Source: Arbacia lixula (Eukaryota > Echinodermata > Echinoidea > Arbacioida > Arbaciidae). From it: 64,000 nt of DNA. The DNA lies in NCBI GenBank assembly GCA_963669155.1, contig OZ022597.1, positions 4,100,731 through 4,164,730 of the forward strand. Reading direction: 5' to 3'. Position 1 is the first letter of the stretch; every line of letters begins with the position of its first letter. The notes under the pieces are model-generated. The model was not told where the DNA came from. It saw only the letters and a program-made list of their open reading frames with translations, and searched no databases. The translations under genes were made by a program, and so were the position numbers. Positions 1 to 12,600 of the stretch are shown in pieces.

Positions 1-1148
1 TTTTCTTTACAACACGCTATCATGGTGTATGTATGTTATGTATTTCTTCATGCAGATATGCCAAAGTATGAAATGTCATTTTTGCAATTGTACTCTCCTT
101 GAAAATGTGTATGCAATTATCTTTTGACAATTTTCTACTGGTAAATTACTGTTTTGAAAATGAAACATACTTGTTCTTATTTTTTCTCCCACCTTTCTCC
201 TATCTCCTTTACTCCTTCATTGTTTCTTCATACTTTTCTCTTTTTTTGCTCCCATGTCTGTCATCTCTTCATCATTCCTTTTCCTCTTGACATCACTGTT
301 CTTATTGTCCTCCCTTGGTTTGCTTCTCTTCGCTCCAATCTTTTCCTTCTCTTCATCATACCACCATCCTCCTCCTCTCCTGTCATTCTTTGGTTGCCCT
401 TGTTCTCGCCCCTGTCTTCATTCTACACTCTTCCTTGTCCTTCACCCTCTCCTCCACCCTCTCCTCCACCCTCTCCTCCACCCATATTTACATATCTTCT
501 TTTCTATGCTATTTTCATTTCCTCTCTGGCTTAATGTTTCTTTTTGTTATCCTCTCCATCACATCTTCTGTCCATCATTGTTTTTCCCACTCCCCTTTTT
601 CACTTGTTTTCTTTGCCTTTCTTTTCACCACTGTTCTCTTCTCCATTGATTTGTCGATCACTTAATTTCTTCCTTCCATTTTCTTCCATTGCTCTCTTAT
701 TTCTTTTCTGCACATCTATGTATACTTCATCTTTCCCCTCTCATTCTTTCTCTTTCTGCATTTCTGCTCTCCTGTTCGCTGTCCATTTTGTTTCCCTGGC
801 TTATCTCTCTTTCATCTATATTTCCACCATGTCTTTACTCTTTATCAATACCCTTTCTCCTTGATCTATCCTTCTTACCCCTCTCTTCATCATCCTTCTT
901 TATATTATACCATCTTTCTCCTATCCATTTACTCTCTCTTTGTCTTTCTTTTTCCTCACTTATTTCTTATCCACCGATGCGTCAAGTTATTTTTATCTCA
1001 CATTTCCTTTACTCTTGCTCTTTATCTTTCTTCTCCACACATGTTCATCATGTCCTCCTCCCCACCTTTTCTTGAACCGTTCTGCATATTCCTCTTCTCC
1101 TTGTTCTTCTCTCCATCATTTTGTCTATCTGTGTGTTCTTTCTAACAG
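1..1148 (+). other. intron or upstream sequence, pyrimidine-rich
   Basis: No gene is seen. From about 165 to 1145 the + strand is almost only C and T, ending in the splice acceptor of exon 1. A short tandem CTCCTCCACC-type repeat lies at about 446-485. The overlapping open frames here (Leu/Ser/Phe/Pro-rich) come from base composition alone. The acceptor at 1147-1148 suggests that this is the 3' part of an intron, so the gene starts further left. Confidence 0.6.
165..1145 (+). repeat. long polypyrimidine tract (about 1 kb)
   Basis: C/T-rich on the + strand, made of irregular TTTCTCTTTC, CTCCTT and TCCACC words with few purines. Such homopurine-homopyrimidine tracts can form triplex (H-DNA) structures. 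It sits directly upstream of exon 1 and mirrors the purine-rich tract after exon 15. Confidence 0.8.
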
Positions 1149-1234
1149 ACCGTGCATCAGCTTCGGCTGCAGCTAGACAGCCTCCTGTGCAACATGAAGT
1201 GGGTGGTTGAGGCAAAGAGAAACTCAGATGAAAG
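1149..1234 (+). CDS. IRAG-like gene, exon 1 (coiled coil)
   Basis: Acceptor tctaacag, donor AAAG|gtaata; phase 0 in, phase 2 out. Reads [13 protein letters not shown] then [16 protein letters not shown]. Leucines spaced in heptad style suggest a coiled coil that continues in exon 2. No start Met is needed here, so earlier exons are expected to the left. I do not recognise the segment by family. Confidence 0.6.
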
Positions 1235-4200
1235 GTAATAAGTGCTTCCAACTGTTTACTCTGCCTGTTCCAATCTCCAAAATATGCACCTTTTTTGTAA
1301 ATTGTATTTATTTGGTCCATTTAAAAGATACATATGTGGAAATTCATTTTGTTCACATGATAAAAAATATCTAACATTGAACATACAAACATTTTTTTAC
1401 ATATTAATTGACAACATCATACATACACGGTACTACAACAGTGAAATTAAACATAAACATTCCAAGTCAAACTGATGGGTTTACGTAAAATGACAAATAA
1501 TGACAGGTTTTACATAAATCAAACTGGTGCCATATCATACATACTATCATGCAATAATGTGATATTAATGTACAATTGAATTAAATAATTATCGTACAAT
1601 GAAATATTGATTAGGTCCCTTTAAAATAGTGAATATGCATTGATATACCGTTACAAATATTCCAGGTGAACTCGGCATAACTAAGGAAGTAGCATTATAA
1701 TTTTTGTCACACTGGTTTGAAAGTGTGACACTTCTGTTTTCTCTTTCAAAACAGTGTGACTTCAGGCCATATTTATGAAACATTATTAAAGGGAAAGTCC
1801 ACTCTGAAGTTAAGTTGATTAAATAAAAGCAAAAGCATAGAAGGAACATTTACCGGTAAGTGAAAGTTTGATGAAAATCAGTCAAAGGATAAGAAAGTTC
1901 TGATTGTTTCAAGTTTTCAACATCTTCGTCTCTTTGTGAATGGTTTTGACTGTACTTCTGTTTTCTCTTTCAAAACAATGTGACAAAAATGGCCTCTGGG
2001 AGGAAGATGTGCTGTGTCTTTGTAGACAGGTTCGACAGGTTTTATATATAGAAGGGGGATACTGCTCTTTTTTTTAGCCTCCTATTCCAATATTTAAATT
2101 TTTATAATGTTTATATGATCAATTGATACATGACCTGTATATTATTATTGTTTCTATTTTTTCATTTCATTTATTTCCACATTCAAATTCAACAAAATAA
2201 AACAATAACAATGTAAAAAGCAAATGTAACCAGTAACAAACATAACATTCAAGTACAAGCGAGCATAAGGTATCAAAGAGAGATTAAGAGCGTATACATA
2301 ACATAGTATTTAAATGCGGAGGGACCACCAAAATGATTTGGAATAAATAGAACAAACTTGAACTACCTCTCTTTCCTCTTTTTGAACAGGGCAATCAAAA
2401 TGGGAGAGCAACTCAGAGGGCTTCGAGAGGAGAATTCTCAGCTGAAGGCTTCACTTGAGCGGTCTGCAGCAGTCAACGACGTCAATGTCGACGAGGAACA
2501 CCTGGCCCTCGGTCATGTGACCAATGAGCTAGAGCTGGCAAGAGCCGAGGTGGAGATCATGGAATTCACGGCACTGAGAGACCAACAGAGGATCGCTGAT
2601 CTTGAAAACATGGTCAGATATGATCACAATTCTGATATTGAATACTTACAATCATAAACTTAACATTCACTCACAATTGTAGACATTCAAGTCACCAGTT
2701 TGATTTGGATTTACAACTTTGATAAAAACTCCAGAGAAGAGTTAAATTTGTAAAGAAATTTGTAGCCTACCTTTTCAAAATCTGTATAACCTAATTGCAC
2801 AACCATTTTGTTAGTAGAGAGCATAATGTAAATAGAAAGACTTTAGTGGAGGGTAGCATGTAACCTAGAGTTAGAGTTTATCTATAAGCAGACAATACTC
2901 TCACTTAGTTGATTTTTTGTTTGTTTGCAGTTGTTTGGACTTGTTTGGCACATAAAGAGTTATCAAGTGTCAATTTTGCCTCACCAAGCTCAGTTGTAAA
3001 TGAGTGTTGTTCTGGACATAACTTTCTGTCTGCATTGGGTTCAAAGATGTCACCACATCTGCACTGTAATGCGGAATTCATGACATGCTTCCCTTTGGGG
3101 CGATGTCAGTAACCCATTTACGCTTTCGGAGCCAGAGAGCTAAAGATAATGACTGAATTTTCTTGATTTTAAATGATGATCCATATACTTCCACCAATCT
3201 GCTCCTCCAATTTGTATGTTTTATTGAATTCAACTTGACAAGTTCTACAGATTTGTTTATCTCATTCTCTATTTTTTTTCTTACTTATTTCCCTAGATAA
3301 CCAATACGCAGAAGGACCTAGATATTACATCATCAGAACTGAAGTACCAAATGCAGGAGATGGATGAACAGATGCAGCTCAGACATCTAGCAGAGAGGGA
3401 GCTAGAAGAGACAAAGAGGTAATTGTCATCAGATGACACAGTGGAAAGGAGACAGTCACACCTGTCTAGAGATACCACCTTGAGGGACACAGACAGGTGG
3501 TATTTATAGGCAGGTGGGCTTTAGGAGACAAAGAGGTACAGTGAAACCTGTCTATAGTGGCCACCCAAGGGAAACAAAAATTGTGGCCTTTATAGACAGG
3601 TGGCTGCTATAGACAGGTTCTTTAACACATGATCTCTCTCCCAGGGAATTATTTTAGTGGCCACTTTAGATAGGTCGGCTGCTATAGACAGGTGGCCACT
3701 AAGACAGGTTTGACTGTAATTGTCATCAGATGACACAGTGGAAAGGAGACAGTCACATCTGTCTAGAAAGGCCACATTGAGGGACACAGACAGGTGGTAT
3801 TTATAGACAGGTAGTTTACATGGACAGGTGGTCTTTATTAACAGGAAGTCTTTATGGACAGGTAGTTTTTTTATGGACAGGTGGATAGAAAGAAGTGGAA
3901 TGCACGGAACAACTGAGTCTGTAAACATCCAAGTTTGGCAATAGAGACTAAGATCACTTCCTTATCTCAGTGAGGAGAGAGCAAGAAGAGAAGAGAGCGT
4001 ACTAGTATTTTTGTTTTTTTGGTAGACCAGTTGTGTCCAGACTCAATCGAGTCAATGTACTTCACAGCCTAGGATCTAGGCTTTATAGACAGGTGCACTT
4101 ACATACATGTAGCTATAAACTTCTACGAAGAGAAGTAGTCTAATTAAGTGGTTACTATAGACTGGTCTGTATAGCTGGATATTGAGAAGAGAAGGCAAAA

Positions 4201-6584
4201 GAAATAGGATAGGATACTGACTGGAATACTCAAGAGATAGAGAAGCACATTATGACGACGTATCCTGAACAAGGAACTCATGAGTGGTATCAGAAATCTC
4301 CCCACACACCCAGCTAGAGCAAACACAGGATGGTGACATGTTACGCCAGCCAATACAAGCATTGTGATCAGCGAATCACATGCCAGAGCGCAATGCACAA
4401 GCTGCAACATGCAGTTTAGAAGATTTCCTAAGCGCAATATTGTGGCATATTCCCTGATCCGCATCCCTCAAGATAGCCAGAAAAAGGGAGGAAACAAATA
4501 CAGGTACCACATTTTTTAGTGACTCTCTTTCACATACACAGCTATTGGTCAGGTACAGTATCAGCAAAATGGTTGCAAGTTTTTTTGTTTTTTTGCGGAT
4601 AGGTAGCCTATATGAACAGGGCTACTATGGAAAATATCCCCACTCTGTTTCACTAATCTGATATTGAAAAAAATACACAGTTTCCTTTCTCCTCTGAATC
4701 CTACATGTCCTCTCTTTCTCCTTTTCCCTTCTCAGGATCTTAGATGCCACCCAAGGTAGAGTGGACACTCTTGTGAAAGGTGAGAGTAAATCATCTTTTT
4801 GCACACTGCTCTTTCCATTTATTTTTCATAGATTTGTTTAGAAGAGAATATACATGTATACAGTGACTGACTGATTCCAAGATTGATTTGCTTTTTAACT
4901 GCACTTTTAATTTTAACATAATTATACTAATTGTTAAAAAAATCTTTTGACACTTCTGAAAAAAAAAAATCAAAGTAAGTACAGCTCGAATCAAGCTGAA
5001 ATGGACACATCATAAGGGATGAATTTTTTTTTTTTTAGAAAAGTGTTTTGTGACATTTCATTGATTACTTTTCTTGCAATAGTCCCATGCGAATTTCATG
5101 AGATTTTCATCTTTGGATAAATTTGGATGTAAAAGTTTGCGTTCATCAGATAATTGATTCAGAACACATCAATGGCCATTGTGCATCACAAATGCCAACC
5201 CACAGCTTCTTTCCTGCCAGGATATCATGCATTATAAATGACGCTGTGATGGCGGTTGCTAGTGGATTGACAAGTGTGATATGCAATGGGTATTGTTGTG
5301 ATCTGAATTAATTTTTTTACACACACACATTTTTTGGTCCAAATTTGTCCATACATGTAAGTGAAAATCTCATTGAATAGTAAGAGGATAAATATAAAAA
5401 TGAAATCTGCTTCTAAAAATTTTACATCCTTTGACTTTATGATGTGTTAATTTCAGCTTGATTGTAGCTCTGATTAATTTTTGTATTATTTTTCAAGTGT
5501 CAAAAGTTTTTTTCAACACCTAGTACAAGTACTGGTCTCGAACTGGTCTCGCACATGTACATGTAATGTGAAAGGTCTGTAATGTTACCTTGTTGTCAAT
5601 ATACTTAATTATAATGTATTTGTCAGTAGAGGGCAGCATATACTATATGTTATAGACCTGTAACTTCGTGTGATGTTGTATTCAAGTTCACTCATACAAT
5701 AATCTTCAGTGTGTTTGTAAATCAATGGAGTATGCATACATAGAATTTGTTTTAATGCAGAAATATCGGAAGCACTACACTGACCGTCCCATTTTCATGA
5801 GACAAACTCAACAACTAAATGTGACATTTTGAAGTCTTTTTTTTCCCATTTTGGAGGACATTCCCATATGACATTTGTCTGTTGAAAAAGATTAATGTGC
5901 ATGAAACTTGTTTATTTATTATCTATGAAATGTATTGTCATGTTTGTATCATATTTTACTATGTATGTGAATATGTTTTTTATAATGCTAAATATGTTTT
6001 TTATGTTGATGGAAATAAATGAAGTTCAATCAATCAAACCGTACGAAGCCTGGTTACAGGTGAAGACACAAAAAATTGTATTAAGCTACATGCATTTTAG
6101 TGACGAAATAGGAAAGTAAGTCTCCAATTCATTAAAGTGCATATGATGAATGCTGTAGGTTCAATGATCTATTCATGAGCAAATGTTATTTTATTTGATA
6201 TTGCTATATGTTTTCTGAAGTGTGTCTTTGTCGTCTTTTGCAGGCACCAATTCAGAAAGTGAGGAGAAACAGATCTGTTCTTTCTGCAGAGGATTAATGG
6301 TGAGTGGAAATGAGGTTATTAATCCATATCTCCTTGAAGAAAGTGCAATATGAATGGCTTTGAATGTTTCCATGGTGAGAGTGTACTAATAAATACTGTT
6401 GCAAATACCTGTTGCAACACCGTTTCAAAAATGCCCATTCCTCTTGAGTTTTAAACTTTTGAAAACCCTTTCAGACATGCCAACCAGTACGATTTTGTTG
6501 TATTTAGTATGATTTTTAGTACTGAATACGACAGTACGATTTTCCTTTAAAAGATACGATTTAAAAAAAAAAAAAAAAAAAAAA

Positions 6585-6621
<37 letters not shown>

Positions 6622-9600
6622 TTATTTTGTGTGTGTGCCATATTCAGTGGCGAAATATCCATTCTGTTTTGTAACGTATCCTACCAGCATCTCACATTAG
6701 CAATTTGGGGATGTTCATTGGTTCATCGAGCACACCAGTCATGACAAAATCATGCATATTCAACCAACGCTCCATAAAAAATGCCCGATGTAGGAACTGT
6801 AAGAGACATTCATCCGTTTTTTTTTAATACATTTTTTGTTGGTAAAATACAACTTTTTGGATTAAAGAATACAGTTTTTGAACCCCAGAAGTTGGCAGGT
6901 TTGGTTTAGGTGACTTCGCTGATCTTTATTCTAAGATCCAAATAGATGCTCTTGAAGAAACCGTTGATAGGTCCCTCGATTACCGCCCGACAAAAATGAA
7001 GACACGAGATCATCTGGTGTATGGTTGATGTACTTTATTATGTAGGAGAAAAACCCCCTAGTTATGGGGCGGACTTGCTTGCGACCTAGGACATGAGGTC
7101 GAGCACTGGGTTGGAGTTTGTAGTGGCTTGGGCAATACTGTACAAGTATGCCACGTACTGGACGGCCTTGCCACGTACTGAACGGCCTTGCCACGTACTG
7201 ATGGGACGGCCTTGGTACGGACAAAAACAAGGACAACCACTCTCGCTGGCTAGTAAGATGCAAGTGACGCTAACGCGCCTACCCGAACAGGCCTTGCCAG
7301 ACATAGCTACTTTGCATATATCGGCGAAACAATTTTACTAACATTAATTGAGTAATGCTAAATATGTTGAGTTAATTGAGTAGGTGAAAACTTTTGAATA
7401 GAAAAGTATATCACACACAGGTTAAAACAATCCAAAACGACTCGTAATGTTCATATAAAATGTTATATAGTAATTAAATTAAATGATATGATAAATGAAT
7501 GACAGGACTACTTAGTCGGCGAGGAAATAAATAAGTGACACGTTTTCTATACATTGTGACGTGGCTAAAACGGCGCCAAAAGAAAACTACAGTGTCCTTA
7601 AGAAAACAAACCAGAATATAATGTTCACGCTTTTAGTCGCTACACTCTCATACTATTGTGATAGCATGTGTTGGCACTTATACATTTGCTTTACAGCGAA
7701 GATGTCTCCCATTATTGGTAATACTGTAATCGGTATGGGATGAAAAGAGTGAAGATCAGATGAAAGAGCAAACATTTCACTTTCCCATTGTTACCAGTAA
7801 AACATTTTTCTAACATTTTCCTGGCTTGGGGCCAACAGGCCACTGGTCATGTTGAGTTTTTGTGAAAATCTGATTTTTCACTCAAAAATACGATTTTTGA
7901 GGATATTCAGTCTGATTTTTTGTGTCAAGAGGTTGGCATCTCTGCCCTTTATGTTGGTGAAACATTAAAACTCTAGATATTTTGACAAAAATGTAACATG
8001 ACATGTTATGTGAGCATAAGAAGTAATTTTCGTGTCATGGTTGACTGAAAAAAACTTTAAAAATCGCACAAGAAATGCCAAAATGTATTGTTAAAATGGC
8101 ATGAACAATTACCCTTGTGATTTTTGAAAAGTGACATTTGTGCATGTTTGCTCACTCAAGCATGACTGATTGGATTAATGTGATTTTCACATGGAAGTTA
8201 GTCAATAAATTAAGGAACAATCCTGCCAAATCATTTTGCCAAAACCTTTTCGATCAAAAGTTATGCTAATTTGCATAGCGGTGGACTTACTTTTTTTGTT
8301 GTGTTTATTTAGCTACCAATTAATGAATGTTTGATCTTTCACCTATGTACAGTTTATTTTCAATTCAATTCAAGGTGTTTTATTCGAAGTTGTAGCCAAA
8401 AGGCTAAATTGCAAGCGAATTTACAAAGTAAAAACATCGAAAATTACATACATCGAGAGAAACTATACATCAAAATAGCAAAAAGAATCCATTTCTCTCT
8501 TCATCCATGTATCTATCCATCTTCACCTTATTCATTTATCTGTTTATTTGGATGTCCATCAAGCTATCTGTCACAAGTGGACTGAAAACAAGCTAAGGTC
8601 ATTTTCAAAGATTGTGTTTCCACAGGTTACAAAACTTCTCTCTAAACTCACTGAACAGCATGTCTACACGCAAACAAATCAATATCGTTTCAGTATAGAT
8701 TTTTTGTGTCTGGACACCGTGTCAGCAATATGATGAGTTTTGGTATAGTTTTTTTTTGTGTGGACACCCTGATCGCTAAACAATGATTCTTAAACGGAAT
8801 ATACTGTACTGGGAAGACAAAAAGCCTTCAAAAGGTAATCGCGAGCAATGTTTTTTTGCCAATGATCTTATTATTGTTCATTTTAGAAACCTGCTGAAAG
8901 ATATTTGCCTTTAAATAATCCACAGTTGGAGTAACTAGTCATTAAATCACAAATCCTCGAAGTGTTCAGGTTGAACATTTTGAGGATTTGTGATTTAATT
9001 CTCAATTACTCCAGCTGTGGGTCATTTGAGGGCAAATAACTTTCAGAAAGTTTCTAAAATGAACAATACATGAATTTAAGACCATTGGTAAGAAGATTGC
9101 TCACAATCATCTTTTTGAAGGCTTTTAGTCTTCCCAGTACATTATATTCCCTTTAATCGAGTTTCGGTTTATATTTTTTTTTAGCGTGTGGATTATAATG
9201 ATTATTCTTTATAGAACATATAGCTATATGATGAATATTTGTGTATGAACACAGGGTAGTAACTTGGTAGGAACATATGCTAACTGATGTGCATCAGATC
9301 TCTATCTCTCGCTATCTCCCAATCTCCTCTCTCATTTATTGACTCATCAGTCCCTGCTCTTGAGATGTGATTGTGGGATGATAATCCCATGAGGAATGTA
9401 GGAATGCCCTGGGATGTGACTTACCCCGCGTTCACACGGTCCCCCGAGTCGCGGGGGCAGTCAGGAGAGATGCTTATCTTTTTACGACCGACCGTCCACA
9501 CGAGTATCGACTTCCCCCGTTCCACGGGGGCGATCCGTGGGGCGATCGTGTACAGGACTATTCTACGGGACCTGCCTGCACTTTGCGCGCCAATTTCGGT

Positions 9601-12600
9601 CTGCTATTTCATCGCTATTATAAATGTGTACGCCAGGCACAGCTAGCTTGCTCGCGCTAGAGCTCGAGCCAGCTTGTTTTTGCATGCTATGTACGTATGC
9701 GTGTCTATACGATTTTGGAGTCCGCTCACGTTGGAACCAGTTTCTTTCTTTGTTCTTGAATTTCATGTATATTGATTATACAAATTATACAGCTCACAAT
9801 ATTTACTACAACGTACCGGCACCGTACAGATGAGATAGTTTACCAAAGCTACTACGATAAAATAAGTCGATGGATGAACGTCGAATGCAGGATCAACATT
9901 GCAATTCAGCATGCATGTTATATGCACGCACAGTAGTGCAGTACTTTTATACATGTATACATGTACAGAGCGAATATACGTTACTTGTGGAACCCACGAT
10001 GTGACACGGCGGTTGTAGTTCTACCGATCGGCGTTTCGCGCATGCGCACATTCAGTGAAAACAGCTGTGCGCTATCAATTACGCGTCCAAGGTCGCTCTC
10101 CCCTCCAAAACTCTCCCCCGAACCCCTCAGCCGTCGAGGGGGAGAGGGGACTTCTCTCCCCGACCGTTCACACGAGAGAGTTCGAGGGGGAAACCCCGCG
10201 TCGCGGGGGAAACCCCGCGACAAGGGGGACCGTGTGAACGCGGGGTTAGTGTGCATGTATGTCAACAGGCTGGTGTTTGATCACAAGTCTGCTAGTCTTA
10301 GCAAACAGGCCCATTGATGCTACAAAGTGTTTCCCGTAATCAAATTTATATCCTCATTAATGCCCATGGCTGATCAAAACTTAGTCCCTAAGTTGATTTG
10401 GATCAAGCTAGAAAAAAGGTTACAGACTAGCAATAGTGGAAATGTTGATTAAAATCAGTTAAGCCTCATGAAAGCTACAGTTGTATGTCTAAAATGTAGC
10501 ATAACTAAATACTTATCATGGAAGTGCCCTTCTAATTTGCCTGATTTTTCTCAAAACTTCAATTATCCTCAATATCATTAATATAATATGAGGACTTCAT
10601 ACAGTGTAAGTGGCTGTTAAAATAAACTAGTTGTATGTGCTTATTTTCAACCCTTTTATGTCATGAAACAAAACACACTGATCCATGCTCATATTTGATC
10701 TACATTGTACGTGCATCTGCATTAAAATAACCCGATCTGACAAAATAGTGAGCTAGATTGCTGATCGGAACTTCTTCGCGAATTAGCTCGCTATTTCACC
10801 ATCTAGCCCAATATTTCTTGGGAAAATTTCTTGACCAAATGGCAAGCTATTTCGCCTGATTAGGATAATGGAGATGCAAATAGCTAGCTATTTTGTGCAT
10901 AGGGTAGCTACAATCACGAACTAGCTAGCTATTTCACCACATCCGGCTAATAAAGATTCACCTCATGTGAATAAGTAAATTGTCAAAGCTAGGAGCTTCA
11001 CTCTTGCATATTTATGGTTTTTTTTAATAACATTTCTGTGCTTGAGTTGCCCTGAGCTCCCATATGTTTTTGTAAAGAAAGCCTAGTTGTGCATTTCTTG
11101 GGGCGTGTTTATCAACTCTTTTTTGGGTAGAATTAAGGTTTCCAAACGCGTTTAAATTTTTTAAAACGCGTTTAAACGGGTAGATAAACGCAAAGGTGTT
11201 TTGATTAGGGGGTTGGAAAGCTGTTTTGAAACACGCAAATTTGTACGATCCTAAACGCGTTAAAATTTTAAACACATTTAAAGAAGCGAGATTAGCCCAA
11301 AGCTGTTTTGAAACGCGTTTAAACTATGTGTTTTCGGTGACAAGGCCGGTTTTCAACTTGGGCGATCGAGTTGATAAACGCACCGTTTTTTAAACATGTT
11401 TGGAAACGCGTTCGTAAAGGCCTTTGGAGTTGATAAATGCACCATTTTTTGAAACGCGTTAAAATTTCTGAAAAGTGGATAAACACGGCCTAATTAGTTT
11501 GTTCTGTACCTCAGTGACTTCTTGTCTCCCTTGAATGGAGTTCGGCTGAGACCTGAGACCTAGTAATCACTTTTTCTGTTGGTCTGTTGGTCTGTTGTAT
11601 GGTCTGTTAGTCTGTTACAAAAATGTTAAAGTTTTGGTTTAACTTGCTCTCATTTCTTTATTTCTGCATGAATTGTGTTCATACTTGGTACAAATGAGCC
11701 TTATGGGTAATACCACATGTGTGTTGATGAGGTCAAAGGTCATCTAGGGTCAAAAGATCTAATAATATGAGGCCATTGGAAAATCAGGTGAGACTCATGG
11801 TTCGCAAACCACCTTGTTTTCTTTTTTTTTTATTGCACTTCCCATACCAAGTATTTAACAATAATTTGTCCATGCAATCTTAATGATTGATGTTGGGTCT
11901 GATTTCAGAGACTAGATCAATTTCATTAGTTCCTTGTTTAGTCTACACACAGACATCTTCAGACCCTGTTATGGTTGTAATATGGGCAGTGATGTTCATC
12001 GCTGCTATCATATTCCAAAACTGTGTGGGCAGATTTGAGTGAATTCTGTCTGTTGCAATACTGCCCTAATCTGACAAAAGGAAGCAACTAAAAAAAGAAA
12101 CTTTTCTTGTAAATGAGCAAAATATGTCTGTCACTTGCATTGGCATCAGTGCAACACCACATCATGTTATATTGAATATCTCGCAGCAAGATGAATATTT
12201 CTTGTCCAGATTTTGGCCATATGTAGGGAATCCTGGGTACAATCTAAGAATACCAATAACCCATATTTGAGTGATTTGTCACTTGATTCCTTTTGCCAGA
12301 GTAAGGCAGAATAGCCTGGATGCCAGGCTGTTAGACATTTCTAATCCCAATTAATCAATAAAAGGGGCTGCAGGAGACTAATCAGTATTTATTTCTGCTT
12401 CATCTGAAACAATGCCCCGTCCCTTTTACTAACATCTGCAAATTTCATGAAAGTTTGCACATATTTAGCACGTATCTTTGGGATACCAACTGTGAAATTA
12501 TAAGGTCAGAAGTACTATAACTCCTGTAGAATAAATGAAAATCTAACTAGGTTTCACTGAGATTTGACTATTTTCCTGGTACGAAAGAAGAAAAATCTAT

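Larger units (their letters stand above)
1235..2389 (+). other. intron 1
   Basis: Holds part of a TTAA-type fold-back element (from 1786). A 30-base direct repeat (acttctgttttctctttcaa) occurs at about 1730 and again at about 1956, either side of it. A LINE-tail-like stretch lies at about 2150-2345. No coding signal was seen. Confidence 0.6.
3419..4735 (+). other. intron 3
   Basis: Contains the exon-3 duplication, the TA MITE, further tagacaggtgg-type monomers to about 3880, and an interspersed repeat (4310-4625). No other coding signal. Confidence 0.6.
4780..6243 (+). other. intron 4
   Basis: Holds a fold-back element (4940-5508) and a possible LINE tail (5895-6030). Otherwise nothing recognised. 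Confidence 0.6.

Noticed and set aside
99-1176. Several overlapping open frames on the + strand, Leu/Ser/Phe/Pro-rich
   Set aside because: They are read from a pyrimidine-only tract in which stops are rare. All frames overlap and none shows a domain.
9961-10317. 118-residue Arg/Pro-rich frame
   Set aside because: Falls on the right end of the Harbinger-like element and is driven by CCCCG/CGGGG words.
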